Made by a program: the position numbers and the translations under genes
The notes under the pieces: model-generated
The model's input: the letters and a program-made list of their open reading frames with translations, nothing else
Databases searched by the model: none
Told to the model about the DNA's origin: nothing
Shown here: positions 8,727-17,717 of the stretch, one piece after another
Numbering within the stretch: the stretch's first letter is position 1
Layout: each line of letters opens with the position of its first letter
NCBI GenBank assembly: GCA_903923925.1
Contig: CAIXZF010000019.1
Span: 1 to 64,000, forward strand
Length of the DNA stretch: 64,000 bases
Reading direction: 5' to 3'
Source: an uncultured Bacteroidales bacterium
GTDB lineage: Bacteria > Bacteroidota > Bacteroidia > Bacteroidales > CAIXZF01

Positions 8727-10667
8727 TTAATGATGAATCATTGCCTTCAATTCGGAGTTTTCCTGCTGTAGCGCTTCTACCTTTTTATTCAGGTTGATTA
8801 AATATAGGGTCAGCTCCTCAACTTTTTTGGTCAATTGACGACTAATTTCGCCCACACCCAAACCTTGTTCTTTAACTTCCTGAGCTGATGGCATTTCTGG
8901 CAGGTGTCCTAATTCCAGGATGTCGGATTCGAGACTTGAGAGTGAAGGAAGCTTGTATTCCGGATTAAATACATAATCGGGCCAATCGGCATTTAGCTGT
9001 ACATTAAGCTCTTCGCATATGCCTTTCCCATTAACAGCAAATTTATAACCAGCAGGAATTGTAGTAGTTCCAATACCCATATTGTCCGCAACATACATAT
9101 CGCCGGAACTGAAATAACCAGACCAGCCACCGGGTGCATAGGAATAAACCCCATAGTGATTTCCTGTACCCGAGTTCGACAGATATGCATAAAAGCCGTA
9201 TTCGTTTCCAATCGTAGAATTTGAATTTATATAGCTATAGACCCCATAATTTGTTGAATTGTCAGCCGTGTTGGCAACCACTGCAGAGTAGATTCCATAT
9301 TTCGTTCCGGTGCCGTCCTGACTAAGTGAATTGTAAATTCCGTATTTAGTACCTGCTCCTGTATAATTATTTGCAAGATACATTGTTTTATCTACAAGGT
9401 CGTTTCGGATATCCAGCTTAGCAATCGGACTTGAGGAGCTGATACCCATCCTGGCATCTTTAAGTACTGTTAAAGCATTCGAGGTTAAAATCGACGAAGT
9501 GCCGTTGCCAATAACGAAAACAGGTTCTGCATCATTCCATGAAGATGTGCTTCCGGAAATTACATTATATCTTCCAATAACCATTGAGGCAAATGCCCTG
9601 GCTGTTGAATTCGAGCCTGAAGCGAATGCATAGTCGCCGGAAGCAGTTGTGTTAACTCCGGCAGTATAACCTCCTGAACCTGAAGCAATAGTGCCATGAC
9701 CTGAAGCAAATGAATATAGTCCTGATGCCAGGTTGTCATATCCGGTAGCAAAAGAGCCGGAGCCGCCGGTAGACTGGCTGTTCCATCCCATAGCAATTGA
9801 TGCCCCATTTCCCCGGGCAGTACATCCAAGTCCTGCAGCAAAGGAATAGGCTCCCACTGCTTTGTTATTCGCCCCCAGGGCTGCTGAATATGCTCCGATA
9901 CTATCGTTGTCCCATTGGTTAGAACTAACCTGCCCGGCTCGAAAAGCAAATTTTGAAGGAATCCACATCATTCGTGTACCAGCGCCTGAAACTGGAGTAT
10001 TCCCGATAGTCCCATCCCATAACGCACTGCCATTCGACAAATGAAACATAGCTGCCGGGCTGCTGTTGTTAATGCCAATTGCGAGCCCGCTATTATGCAG
10101 AAAATTGGTTTGCACCCATGCCGCCCCATTATAACGTAAAGTATTTCCTGAAACGCCCGCAGGGAGCTCCGTCGGAAGTGTTACTGTATTTCCATTGGTC
10201 ATGCTGAGGTTGTTACCAGCTATAGACAAGGTATGAGGATGTCCGGGCGCTGTATGTACATTCTCGGCATAAAGTGCATAGGGTACAGAAAGCAATTGAG
10301 ATGTGCCCATTTCAACATAGGACGCACCTCCGTTAATGTCCATTTCAACTTTAATAAAATATGTATTTGCTCCCCAGTTTATTGTGGAAAACGTGCCTGA
10401 AATTATGGTTCCCAGACCAATATTAATGTTGCTCAGGCCAAAACTGTTGGTTAAAGCAGAATGAGTTTCGCTGTAAACAACTGCACCTAATATGCTGCCC
10501 TGCAATATGCTTATTCGAAGATTAACGGTTTGGTTCGCTACAGGGTTTCCTACCGCGTCTCTTGCAACAGCCTGATACTTAATAGCCTGAGGCGTTTGTC
10601 CGAAAGTGCTGATGTTCAGCACAATAAAACTGAAAATTAAAACAAACATTTTTCCGATAGTCGCCAT
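8727..10667 (-). CDS. Secreted trimeric-fibre-like protein with YadA-head-type repeats (cassette copy 2)
   Basis: 646 residues from the ATG at 10667 (MATIGKMFVLIFSF). An upstream ATG at 10712 is in frame but lies beyond the promoter box at 10687-10694, and starting at 10667 gives exactly the length of the copy 1 protein. The domain order is as in copy 1: signal peptide, AIKYQAVARDAVGNP domain, YadA-head-type repeats (GSNSTARAFASMVIG, ASGLYSFASGHGTIASGSGG), MGISSSSPIAKLDIRND, and the C-terminal DYVFNPEYKLPSLSSLESD plus coiled coil. The two copies differ most in the head repeats, as would be expected if those face the exterior and diversify. The role as a surface fibre is inferred. Confidence 0.85.
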   Translation of the reverse strand: MATIGKMFVLIFSFIVLNISTFGQTPQAIKYQAVARDAVGNPVANQTVNLRISILQGSILGAVVYSETHSALTNSFGLSNINIGLGTIISGTFSTINWGANTYFIKVEMDINGGASYVEMGTSQLLSVPYALYAENVHTAPGHPHTLSIAGNNLSMTNGNTVTLPTELPAGVSGNTLRYNGAAWVQTNFLHNSGLAIGINNSSPAAMFHLSNGSALWDGTIGNTPVSGAGTRMMWIPSKFAFRAGQVSSNQWDNDSIGAYSAALGANNKAVGAYSFAAGLGCTARGNGASIAMGWNSQSTGGSGSFATGYDNLASGLYSFASGHGTIASGSGGYTAGVNTTASGDYAFASGSNSTARAFASMVIGRYNVISGSTSSWNDAEPVFVIGNGTSSILTSNALTVLKDARMGISSSSPIAKLDIRNDLVDKTMYLANNYTGAGTKYGIYNSLSQDGTGTKYGIYSAVVANTADNSTNYGVYSYINSNSTIGNEYGFYAYLSNSGTGNHYGVYSYAPGGWSGYFSSGDMYVADNMGIGTTTIPAGYKFAVNGKGICEELNVQLNADWPDYVFNPEYKLPSLSSLESDILELGHLPEMPSAQEVKEQGLGVGEISRQLTKKVEELTLYLINLNKKVEALQQENSELKAMIHH

Positions 10668-10686
10668 AATAGTATATATTTTGATA

Positions 10687-10718
10687 CAAATATATGTTTT
10701 GAGATAATTCAAGTCAAA
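10687..10718 (-). promoter_or_regulatory. Bacteroidota-type promoter of cassette copy 2
   Basis: On the minus strand, TATATTTG (10687-10694) is preceded at 20 bp by TTTG (10715-10718), a full match to the TTTG/TAnnTTTG pattern. The flanking 50 bp are similar to those of copy 1, so promoter and genes were duplicated together. It excludes the in-frame ATG at 10712 as a start. Confidence 0.8.
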
Positions 10719-10903
10719 ATATTTTTTAATTTTTTTGCTAAATATTCATTTTTTACTGTAGCAAATTAAAAGTTCAGGGCTGAATGGAAAAGGAAAAATG
10801 ATAAATTTACCTGTTGAAGTTTTTTGGAAATTTCAAGAAATATGCTGAATCAAAAATATTAAATGAGAAAGTCATGACATCTGCAATGCAAAATTAGTCA
10901 GGT

Positions 10904-12001
10904 ATGAAGAAAAATATTCTCTTTTTCACTCTTATACTGTCTGTCTTTATCTCCTGTTTTTCCTGTAAATCGCATAGTGATAATTCATATATATGCTGTG
11001 ATGCTGAAAATATGGATAACAACCGTTTTGTAAGTAATAATTTAGTTGAGGGTCGACTTGATAATATTACGTTTGAGAATATCGATACCCGTTCAGATAA
11101 ATATGCCAGAAGCGGAATACATTCAGTTGCACTTACAAAAGAAAGACCATATGCAATGACATGTCTGATAAAAAATGTGCAAGCTGGTGAGCATTTTAAT
11201 ATTTCGGTATACAGGCATATTTCCAATACCCGAGGATGCCTTGTAGTTTCTGCAGAAGATATTGAGAAGTTCTATCTGGTTCAGCATAACTCATGTAAAA
11301 GGGAAGGTTCCTGGGAATATCTTGATGCCGACTTTATTGTTCCTTCAGGAGCTAAAGGTCAGAATCTGAAAGTTTATACATGGAACAAAGGTTCAGACAC
11401 AGCAGTATATTTTGATGATCTTACTATCCGATATGTTTCACCCAATCCTCCGGAGGTTACAAATCAAAAAGGCTCTTTAAACGATAAACGGGACAACAAA
11501 GTGTATCAGACAGTAAAAATTGGTAATCAATGGTGGATGGCAGAAAATCTGGCATATGTTACTAAAGAGGGGAGCTGCAGTTTCGAAAATGCACCTGCCG
11601 GAAAGGATCGTCTTGGATTGTTATATAGTTGGGAGACAGCGAATCAGGTAGCTCCGGAAGGCTGGCATCTGCCCACCGAGGCTGATTGGCAGGGTTTAGA
11701 GATTTTCCTTGGAATGAAGCAAGCTGAGGCAACTGCTTTCGGATTAAGGGGATATAATCAGGCGCAGCTGCTGAAAGAATCAGCAATAACAGGGTTTAAT
11801 GCAATTCCAGGCGGAATGAGTAATGAAACCGGGAAGGCCTTTTTTTTCGAGCATAATGACAAGCAAAATGCGTACTTCTGGACAGCTACTGAAGTAAATA
11901 ATACGATGGCGATTTGCAGGGAGATTATGCATAGAACTGATATCGGAAAGTTTAAAGACAAAAAAAATGAACGACTAAGTGTCAGATGTATAATGAATTA
12001 A
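10904..12001 (+). CDS. FISUMP-domain lipoprotein
   Basis: 365 residues with a lipoprotein signal (SVFISCFSCKSH, probable lipidated Cys near residue 19 or 22). Residues about 40-175 look like a beta-rich, carbohydrate-binding-like module (VYFDDLTIRYVSPNPPEVTN at its end). The second half is a Fibrobacter succinogenes major paralogous (FISUMP) domain: VYQTVKIGNQWWMAENLAY, LLYSWETANQVAPEGWHLPT, YFWTATE, LSVRCI. Such domains are common in surface lipoproteins of this phylum and are structurally related to formylglycine-generating enzymes, but no catalytic role is known. It is transcribed alone, diverging from the fibre cassette. Confidence 0.8.
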   Translation: MKKNILFFTLILSVFISCFSCKSHSDNSYICCDAENMDNNRFVSNNLVEGRLDNITFENIDTRSDKYARSGIHSVALTKERPYAMTCLIKNVQAGEHFNISVYRHISNTRGCLVVSAEDIEKFYLVQHNSCKREGSWEYLDADFIVPSGAKGQNLKVYTWNKGSDTAVYFDDLTIRYVSPNPPEVTNQKGSLNDKRDNKVYQTVKIGNQWWMAENLAYVTKEGSCSFENAPAGKDRLGLLYSWETANQVAPEGWHLPTEADWQGLEIFLGMKQAEATAFGLRGYNQAQLLKESAITGFNAIPGGMSNETGKAFFFEHNDKQNAYFWTATEVNNTMAICREIMHRTDIGKFKDKKNERLSVRCIMN

Positions 12002-12030
12002 GCATTTATCAAACCAGGCATAATTTGTTG

Positions 12031-12038
12031 TACCTTTG
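12031..12038 (+). promoter_or_regulatory. -7 promoter box for the DEAD-box helicase gene
   Basis: TACCTTTG followed by CA, a full match to TAnnTTTG. It would leave a leader of about 115 nt that starts with a small GCCTAAAAGGC hairpin. Long leaders are frequent on cold-shock RNA helicase mRNAs; that link here is inference. Confidence 0.65.
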
Positions 12039-12160
12039 CACCGCCTAAAAGGCATATATATCTATCGAATTTAAATGAAATACCCCCCTTTTGCATTTAC
12101 CTATCGCAATGTTACAATTATCGGTATTTCATTTGACAAACAAATCAAAATTGTTATAAA

Positions 12161-14089
12161 ATGAAAACATTTGCCGAATTGGGCCTTGCCCCAAACATTG
12201 TAAGGGCATTAGATGACCTTGGTTTTGAGAACCCCATGCCTGTGCAGGAGGAGGTGATTCCAGTATTACTGGGAGAGGATACTGATATGGTTGCGCTTGC
12301 GCAGACCGGTACCGGTAAGACTGCTGCATACGGATTACCTGTTCTGCATAAATTATCTGTTGATGATTATTATCCTCAGGTACTTATCTTAAGTCCAACA
12401 AGAGAACTATGTGTTCAGATTGCAAACGACCTTGTAGAATTTGCAAAGTATGAGCCCGAAATCAGAATTCTGCCTGTTTATGGCGGTGCCAGCATCGACA
12501 CACAGATAAAAGCAGTACGTAAAGGTGTGCACATTGTTGTTGCAACACCTGGTCGACTTGTTGACCTCATTAACCGCAAGGTAATGAAACTGGACAGGGT
12601 TAATAAAGTAATCCTTGATGAAGCAGATGAAATGCTGAATATGGGTTTCCAGGAAAGTATTGATGAAATCTTTGCCGAGATCCCTGATAATCGTAATGTT
12701 TGGTTGTTCTCTGCCACAATGCCCAAGGAGGTTTCTGCTATTGCAAGGCAATATATGAGCAAGCCAAAGGAAATCACAATTGGTATTAAAAATGCAGGTG
12801 CTGATACTATTAAGCACATGTATTATTTAGTTCATGCGAAAGACCGTTACCTGGCGTTAAAAAGAATTGTTGACTTCAACCCGAATATTTATGGCATTAT
12901 TTTCTGCCGCACCCGCAAGGAAACTCAGGAAGTTGCAGATAAACTGATTCAGGATGGCTATAATGCTGAATCTCTGCATGGTGACTTGTCGCAGGTTCAA
13001 CGCGAATTTGTGATGCAGAAATTCCGTATCCGTCATTTCAGACTTCTTGTAGCTACCGATGTTGCTGCCCGTGGACTTGATGTAGACGATCTTACACATG
13101 TTATTAATTACAACCTGCCAGATGATCTGGATATTTATACTCACAGAAGCGGACGTACCGGCCGTGCAGGCAAACTGGGCACTTCAATCAGTATACTTCA
13201 CCTTAAAGAAAAACATCTGATTCGTCAGATCGAGAATAAGATCAACAAGCCATTTGTAAAAGGAAGTATTCCTGAAGGTCGTGAAATTTGCGAAAAGCAG
13301 CTTTTCAACATGATCGATAAGATGGAAAAAGTTGAGTTGGATGATACCTTGATTGACTCGTACCTGCCTGCAATCTTCAGAAAACTTGAATGGCTTGAGA
13401 AAGAAGATGTTATCAAACGATTCGTCGCGCTTGAATTCAACAGATTTCTTGATTATTACAAGAATAGTGGTGATATAAATGTTTCAGAAGACAGACAGAA
13501 GAACCCTGACTGGAAAAAAGACAGAGATAAAGACAGAGGCAGCGACAGAGGCAGTGATAGAGGTAGCGACAGAGGTAGCGACAGAGGCTATGACAGAGGT
13601 GGTGACAGGAGCAGGGGCAGAGATAGCTCTGATCAGAGATCGACCGAAGGATTCACTAAACTTGTGATTGACCAGGGGAAAGCAGATGGATTGTATCCAA
13701 GCAACCTTATCGAATTGGTTAATGCGAATACCAAAGGGAAATTAATACCAATCGGTAAAATTGATCTTTTCAGGGATTATGTGCTTTTTGAAGTGGATAG
13801 TGCTATGGCAGGTCAACTGATGAAATCGCTTAATACAGCTGACTTCAGAGGTGTTCCTGTTAACGTTAAAGAAGCCGATGATTCACAGGTAAAGAGTGAA
13901 AGAAGAACACCGCGCAGGTCAGAAAGTTCCTCACGTCCCAGGAGCAATGATGATGGGAACAGAAGCGAAAGAAGCAGCAGAAGCAGCAGAAGCAGCAGCG
14001 GTGGCAGCGGTGGCAGCGGAACATATAAGAAACGTGATGATTCCAAAAACCGCAAAACCGATTGGGTTAAACCAAGGAGAAAATCTTAA
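12161..14089 (+). CDS. deaD: DEAD-box ATP-dependent RNA helicase (DeaD/CsdA type)
   Basis: 642 residues. The two RecA domains span about residues 1-370 with all classic motifs: Q motif (GFENPMPVQ), AQTGTGKT (motif I), PTRELCVQ, TPGR, LDEADEML (motif II), SAT (III), RGLDV and HRSGRTGRAG (VI). Residues about 445-490 are a low-complexity linker of RGSD repeats. Residues about 500-575 resemble the DbpA-type RNA-binding domain (KLVIDQGKADGLYPSNLIEL). The tail is Ser/Arg/Gly rich. It is cytosolic and would remodel RNA in ribosome assembly and mRNA decay, especially in the cold. It is monocistronic with a strong terminator at 14124-14158. Confidence 0.93.
   Translation: MKTFAELGLAPNIVRALDDLGFENPMPVQEEVIPVLLGEDTDMVALAQTGTGKTAAYGLPVLHKLSVDDYYPQVLILSPTRELCVQIANDLVEFAKYEPEIRILPVYGGASIDTQIKAVRKGVHIVVATPGRLVDLINRKVMKLDRVNKVILDEADEMLNMGFQESIDEIFAEIPDNRNVWLFSATMPKEVSAIARQYMSKPKEITIGIKNAGADTIKHMYYLVHAKDRYLALKRIVDFNPNIYGIIFCRTRKETQEVADKLIQDGYNAESLHGDLSQVQREFVMQKFRIRHFRLLVATDVAARGLDVDDLTHVINYNLPDDLDIYTHRSGRTGRAGKLGTSISILHLKEKHLIRQIENKINKPFVKGSIPEGREICEKQLFNMIDKMEKVELDDTLIDSYLPAIFRKLEWLEKEDVIKRFVALEFNRFLDYYKNSGDINVSEDRQKNPDWKKDRDKDRGSDRGSDRGSDRGSDRGYDRGGDRSRGRDSSDQRSTEGFTKLVIDQGKADGLYPSNLIELVNANTKGKLIPIGKIDLFRDYVLFEVDSAMAGQLMKSLNTADFRGVPVNVKEADDSQVKSERRTPRRSESSSRPRSNDDGNRSERSSRSSRSSSGGSGGSGTYKKRDDSKNRKTDWVKPRRKS
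13532..13603 (+). repeat. Six 12-bp tandem units encoding the RG(S)D linker of the helicase
   Basis: Units of GACAGAGGCAGC with small changes start at 13532, 13544, 13556, 13568, 13580 and 13592. They give the D-R-G-S/Y/G repeats. The in-frame period means copy-number change would keep the gene open. Confidence 0.9.
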
Positions 14090-14123
14090 TATTCTTGACC
14101 TAATAGTGTAAATAGATTCTGAC

Positions 14124-14158
14124 AATGCGGGTTTGATAAAAATCAGACCCGCATTTTT
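14124..14158 (+). terminator. Intrinsic terminator of the helicase gene
   Basis: The stem AATGCGGGTTTGAT (14124-14137) pairs with 14142-14155 with one mismatch around an AAAA loop and is followed by a T-run. It lies between converging genes, so it may serve the plus strand mainly; the minus strand lacks a comparable T-run. Confidence 0.85.
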
Positions 14159-16121
14159 AGTGTAGCGCTTTCCTTGCTTTGAGTATATACTTTGCGGTAT
14201 CAAGCGGACTGATTCCTTTAAATGACCTTATTACGCCCAATTCATCCGGGCAAAGCTGGTATCCGTGAAATTTTGTCGAAATTTTGGCTTTGCCACCCGA
14301 TCTGCTGCTCAGTTTTACAGCGTATTCAAGCGATGTAGCAACTGGCAGAATTCCTGTCAGCAGGATTTTTTCATTTGCAATTTCAGGACTTTCAAAGCTA
14401 CCCCGCATTTGGGTGATATCGCTGGCTATAGCTCCCAGTAAGGCTTCCGGAGCCGAAATTCTGAATGAAATCAAGGGCTCCAGCAAGGTAGTTCCTGTTG
14501 ATACAAGCCCGTTCATTATTCCCATTGGAGTCGCAACAACAAAATCACCCGGACGCGAATGCATTTCATGATCCTCACCTTCAATCAGGGTAATCCGCAG
14601 ATCTGTAACTTCCCATCCCTTAATTCCCTGCTGAAGAGCCTGTGAGATAGTTCTTTCCACCTCATTCTGGTATTTCTGTTTTACATCATTTACCCCGACT
14701 TTACTTTCATAAACCATACCGCTTCCCCGCTCACCAGGGCTTATTTGAAATTTTAAAATAGCCCAGCAGGGTTTTGGCATCCAGTATTGTACGAACCCAA
14801 TACCTTGACTGGATGGTGTTTCCTTGTAAATAACAGTAGGATTCTCAAAATTTGCTTTAATCCCAAATCTTGAGGCAATTATATGTTCCAGAATTTCAAT
14901 TTGAATCCAGCCCATGATATTAACATGCAACTCCTTTTCTTCCCTCAGCCAGTAAAATCCAAGCATTGGATCTTCTTCACTCAATTCGAAAAGTGCTTCT
15001 GCTAATGCAGGATAATCCTTGTCTGCAGCGGCTCTGACCTGAACTGTAAGTAAAGGCGTTTTCATACTTAATGAGACTGGAATTCCAAGATCTTCATCGC
15101 CAAGGATATCACCCGACTTAGCAGTTGCTAATCCACAAATACCAGCAATATCTCCTGCAGTTACGCTGCCTGCATCCTCAAATTTTCCTGATAATAAACG
15201 ACGTACCTGAGTAACCTTTTCTTTTTCACCTGAGGTGAGATTGTTTATGACCTCCCTGTTTCTTATACTTCCACTGAAGATTCGCACATTTGCGATCTTT
15301 CCCATTGTTTTATCATGGCTTATGCTAAAAACTAAGGCAGATAATTTGTCACTTGAATGATTATCAGGAGGAGGAAGAAATTGAATTACTGCATCCAGAA
15401 GTGCTGATATACCAATAGAATTCTTCGCAGAGCCTGAAAATACGGGTTTTAGTTTATTCTTATGAACGCATCTTTGTAAGCCTAAGCTAAAATCTTTTCT
15501 ATTTAGAATTCTTCCTTCAAAAAACTGTTCAAAAATGATTTCATCTTGAGTGGCAATTTGCTCCATCAGCTTCTCAGGAACCTGGTCGAATTCCAGAAGT
15601 TCGATTATATCTGCATCAGCTTCTCCTTCATTTATTGCCTGAGTGAGCAGTATCAGTTCAGAACCAGGTAGTTTTCGGAGTTCAGCAATAACTGCATTAA
15701 CATCGGCTCCCAACCTGTCAATCTTATTTATAAAAATCAGTACCGGAATATTCCTGTTTTGCAATGCGTTCCAGATTGTTTCAGTATGAGCCTGAACTCC
15801 TTCTACTGCCGAAATTACCAGAATCGCACCATCAATTACTCTTAGAATTCGTTCAACTTCTGATGAGAAATCAACGTGGCCGGGTGTGTCTGCCAAATTA
15901 ATCTGAACACCCTGCCACTGAAATGTAGTGACAGCTGACCTTACAGAAATCCCCCGCTGTTTTTCTACATCAAGAAAATCAGTCTGAGTAGTGCCATTGT
16001 CAACGCTCCCAATACTTTTTGTTCTTCCTCCAAGAAAAAGGAAATTCTCCGTAATAGTGGTCTTCCCGGCATCCACGTGAGCCAGTATCCCGATATTTCT
16101 GATTTCCTTTTGTGAATCCAT
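14157..16121 (-). CDS. TetM/TetO-family translational GTPase (ribosomal protection protein-like)
   Basis: 654 residues from the ATG at 16121 (MDSQKEIRNIGILAHVDAGK); an in-frame ATG 27 bp upstream would add nine residues not expected in the family. The GTPase signatures are present: AHVDAGKTT (G1), a conserved T in switch I, DTPGHVDF (G3) and NKIDR (G4). EF-G-like domains II-V follow (LGFYWLREEKELHVNIMGWI, ending in a QLCPDELGVIRSFKG region). Length and order match TetM/TetQ-type proteins, which release tetracycline from the ribosome. The sequence is clearly divergent from TetQ as I remember it, and no mobile elements flank it, so it may be a resident paralogue of unknown substrate rather than an acquired resistance gene. 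The first codons are close to the helicase terminator only at the 3' end. Confidence 0.85.
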   Translation of the reverse strand: MDSQKEIRNIGILAHVDAGKTTITENFLFLGGRTKSIGSVDNGTTQTDFLDVEKQRGISVRSAVTTFQWQGVQINLADTPGHVDFSSEVERILRVIDGAILVISAVEGVQAHTETIWNALQNRNIPVLIFINKIDRLGADVNAVIAELRKLPGSELILLTQAINEGEADADIIELLEFDQVPEKLMEQIATQDEIIFEQFFEGRILNRKDFSLGLQRCVHKNKLKPVFSGSAKNSIGISALLDAVIQFLPPPDNHSSDKLSALVFSISHDKTMGKIANVRIFSGSIRNREVINNLTSGEKEKVTQVRRLLSGKFEDAGSVTAGDIAGICGLATAKSGDILGDEDLGIPVSLSMKTPLLTVQVRAAADKDYPALAEALFELSEEDPMLGFYWLREEKELHVNIMGWIQIEILEHIIASRFGIKANFENPTVIYKETPSSQGIGFVQYWMPKPCWAILKFQISPGERGSGMVYESKVGVNDVKQKYQNEVERTISQALQQGIKGWEVTDLRITLIEGEDHEMHSRPGDFVVATPMGIMNGLVSTGTTLLEPLISFRISAPEALLGAIASDITQMRGSFESPEIANEKILLTGILPVATSLEYAVKLSSRSGGKAKISTKFHGYQLCPDELGVIRSFKGISPLDTAKYILKARKALH

Positions 16122-16188
16122 TTTAAATAGCCTGATAAATACGGCCACGAAAGTACTGTATCAAATCGTAAACGGAAAAGATATTTTG

Positions 16189-17013
16189 TCAGGCAGAATG
16201 GATTAGCAGCGATGTCATCGAGATAGAACCCATCACAATTTTATCATTGAAAAAGGTAACTTCTTCGGTATTCTCCTTAAGGCCAAGAGCATAGATTAAA
16301 GGTAGATAATGTTCGGGTGATGGAGCAGCTAACTCAATAGCTTTTCCAAGCGATTTATAGTTAAGCAATTGATCGAAATCTCCTGAAAGTATCAGCTTTT
16401 TAATTTTAGCATTTGCTTCCGATGCCCAGTCAAAAGCATTATCCGGATTTCTCCAGTCGACTGTCCGCAAATTATGGACGATGTTTCCGCTGCCGATTAT
16501 CAGAACTCCTTTTCGTCTGAGAAAGGCCAGCTCTTTCGAAAGTTCAAAATGAGAAGCTGCTGATTTAGTGTAGTCGAGGCTAAGTTGAAACACCGGAATA
16601 TCTGCCTTTGGATAGAGATGTGTTAAAATACTCCAGCACCCATGATCCAGACCCCAGTTGAAATCAGACTTTATTTGTGTGTTTTTTACAAGATTCCTGG
16701 TTTCTTCTGCCATTACCGTAGCACCTTTTGCCGGATACTGAACTTCAAATAATGCCTGTGGAAATCCTCCAAAGTCATGAATCGTTTTCGGCTGGTCCAT
16801 TGCAGTTACAAAAGTGCCATTCGTTTCCCAATGAGCTGAAATACAAAGTATTGCCGTTGGTCTCGGTAAATTCTCACCCAATTTGGTCCATTCTCTGGAG
16901 TAAGGCGTCTCCTCAATCGCATTCATCGGACTCCCATGGCCGACGAAAAGCACAGGCATAGGTGCTGTGCTTTTCAGTTCGGTGGCCAATTTATTCATGA
17001 TATTCATTTGCAT
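16189..17013 (-). CDS. ygiD: Extradiol ring-cleavage dioxygenase, 4,5-DOPA dioxygenase (YgiD) family
   Basis: 274 residues. The family's zinc-ligand motifs are visible: PVLFVGHGSPMNAIE, CISAHWETNG, and GSGNIVHNLRTVDW, together with LDHGCWSIL. The family (class III extradiol dioxygenases, LigB fold) includes plant DODA and E. coli YgiD, which act on catecholic compounds such as DOPA; the true bacterial substrate is usually unknown. The start at 17013 could instead be the Met at residue 3 or 6. It sits 22 bp after the YceI gene and is probably cotranscribed with it; the pairing suggests a role in a lipid, quinone or redox stress response, which is inference. Confidence 0.88.
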   Translation of the reverse strand: MQMNIMNKLATELKSTAPMPVLFVGHGSPMNAIEETPYSREWTKLGENLPRPTAILCISAHWETNGTFVTAMDQPKTIHDFGGFPQALFEVQYPAKGATVMAEETRNLVKNTQIKSDFNWGLDHGCWSILTHLYPKADIPVFQLSLDYTKSAASHFELSKELAFLRRKGVLIIGSGNIVHNLRTVDWRNPDNAFDWASEANAKIKKLILSGDFDQLLNYKSLGKAIELAAPSPEHYLPLIYALGLKENTEEVTFFNDKIVMGSISMTSLLIHSA

Positions 17014-17035
17014 TGGAATAAAGTCATGTTAATGC

Positions 17036-17620
17036 TTATTTTGCCTGAGCGAATTCCAGTCTGAGGCTGATTGTAATGTCTGTTCCAACAACTGATCCGC
17101 CAGTTTCGGTGAGTTTATTCCATTTCAAACCATAATCCAAACGATTGATAACACCGCTTGCTTTGAAACCAGCTTTGGTATTACCATAGCCATCATTTGC
17201 TGTTCCACCATAAGTAACATCAAAAGTAACTGACCTGGTCACGTCGCGAATGGTTAGATTTCCGGTTAGTTTGTATTTGTTTCCAGATACTTTTTTGAAC
17301 GATACTCCTTTGAATACCATTTGTGGATATTTCTCTGAATTGAAAAAATCGTCTGACTTTAAATGGGTGTCTCTCATTTCGTTTTCAGTATTGATGCTCT
17401 TCACATCAACAGTGAATTCAATCTTGGAACCGTCGAAATTTGCCTTTGGAGAATCAATCGTTCCCGTGAAGGTTTTAAAATTTCCCTCTACTTCGGAAAT
17501 TACAAGGTGGGCAACTGTGAAATTCACAGTTGAATGCACATTATCAATGTTCCATTTTGTTTGTGCTTTAACAGCGGTTAAAGAAAAAATTGCAAGACCT
17601 AAAATAATTAAGCGTTTCAT
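17036..17620 (-). CDS. YceI-family periplasmic lipocalin-like protein
   Basis: 194 residues with an N-terminal signal peptide ending near VKAQ (residue 20). The YceI pattern is clear: WNIDNVHSTVNFTVAHLVIS, FDGSKIEFTVDVKSINTEN, DFFNSEKYPQMVFKG, GNLTIRDVTRSVTFDVTYGG. Members bind isoprenoids or other amphiphiles in a beta-barrel. It is preceded by a TATCTTTG box on the minus strand (17659-17666) and is followed by the DODA-like gene. Confidence 0.92.
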   Translation of the reverse strand: MKRLIILGLAIFSLTAVKAQTKWNIDNVHSTVNFTVAHLVISEVEGNFKTFTGTIDSPKANFDGSKIEFTVDVKSINTENEMRDTHLKSDDFFNSEKYPQMVFKGVSFKKVSGNKYKLTGNLTIRDVTRSVTFDVTYGGTANDGYGNTKAGFKASGVINRLDYGLKWNKLTETGGSVVGTDITISLRLEFAQAK

Positions 17621-17658
17621 GTTTTTTTAATTGTTTGATAAATAATATATTAACGGCA

Positions 17659-17666
17659 CAAAGATA
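17659..17666 (-). promoter_or_regulatory. -7 promoter box for the YceI gene
   Basis: Minus-strand TATCTTTG, a full TAnnTTTG match, 39 bp upstream of the YceI start. No clear -33 element at the usual spacing. Confidence 0.6.
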
Positions 17667-17717
17667 GTATGCCCAATTAAGGCAGTGGTAATACTCTTAG
17701 GAAATTGGGTGGTACTT

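Noticed and set aside
10668-10712. Upstream in-frame ATG for the copy 2 fibre gene
   Set aside because: It lies upstream of the promoter box and has no counterpart in copy 1; the ATG at 10667 gives the matching 646-residue length and a good signal peptide.
13813-14055. Leu/Ser-rich minus-strand frame over the helicase tail
   Set aside because: Shadow of the Ser/Arg/Gly repeat coding sequence; not a protein.
14157-16121. Acquired tetracycline resistance island
   Set aside because: No transposase, integrase or repeats around the gene and base composition like its neighbours.
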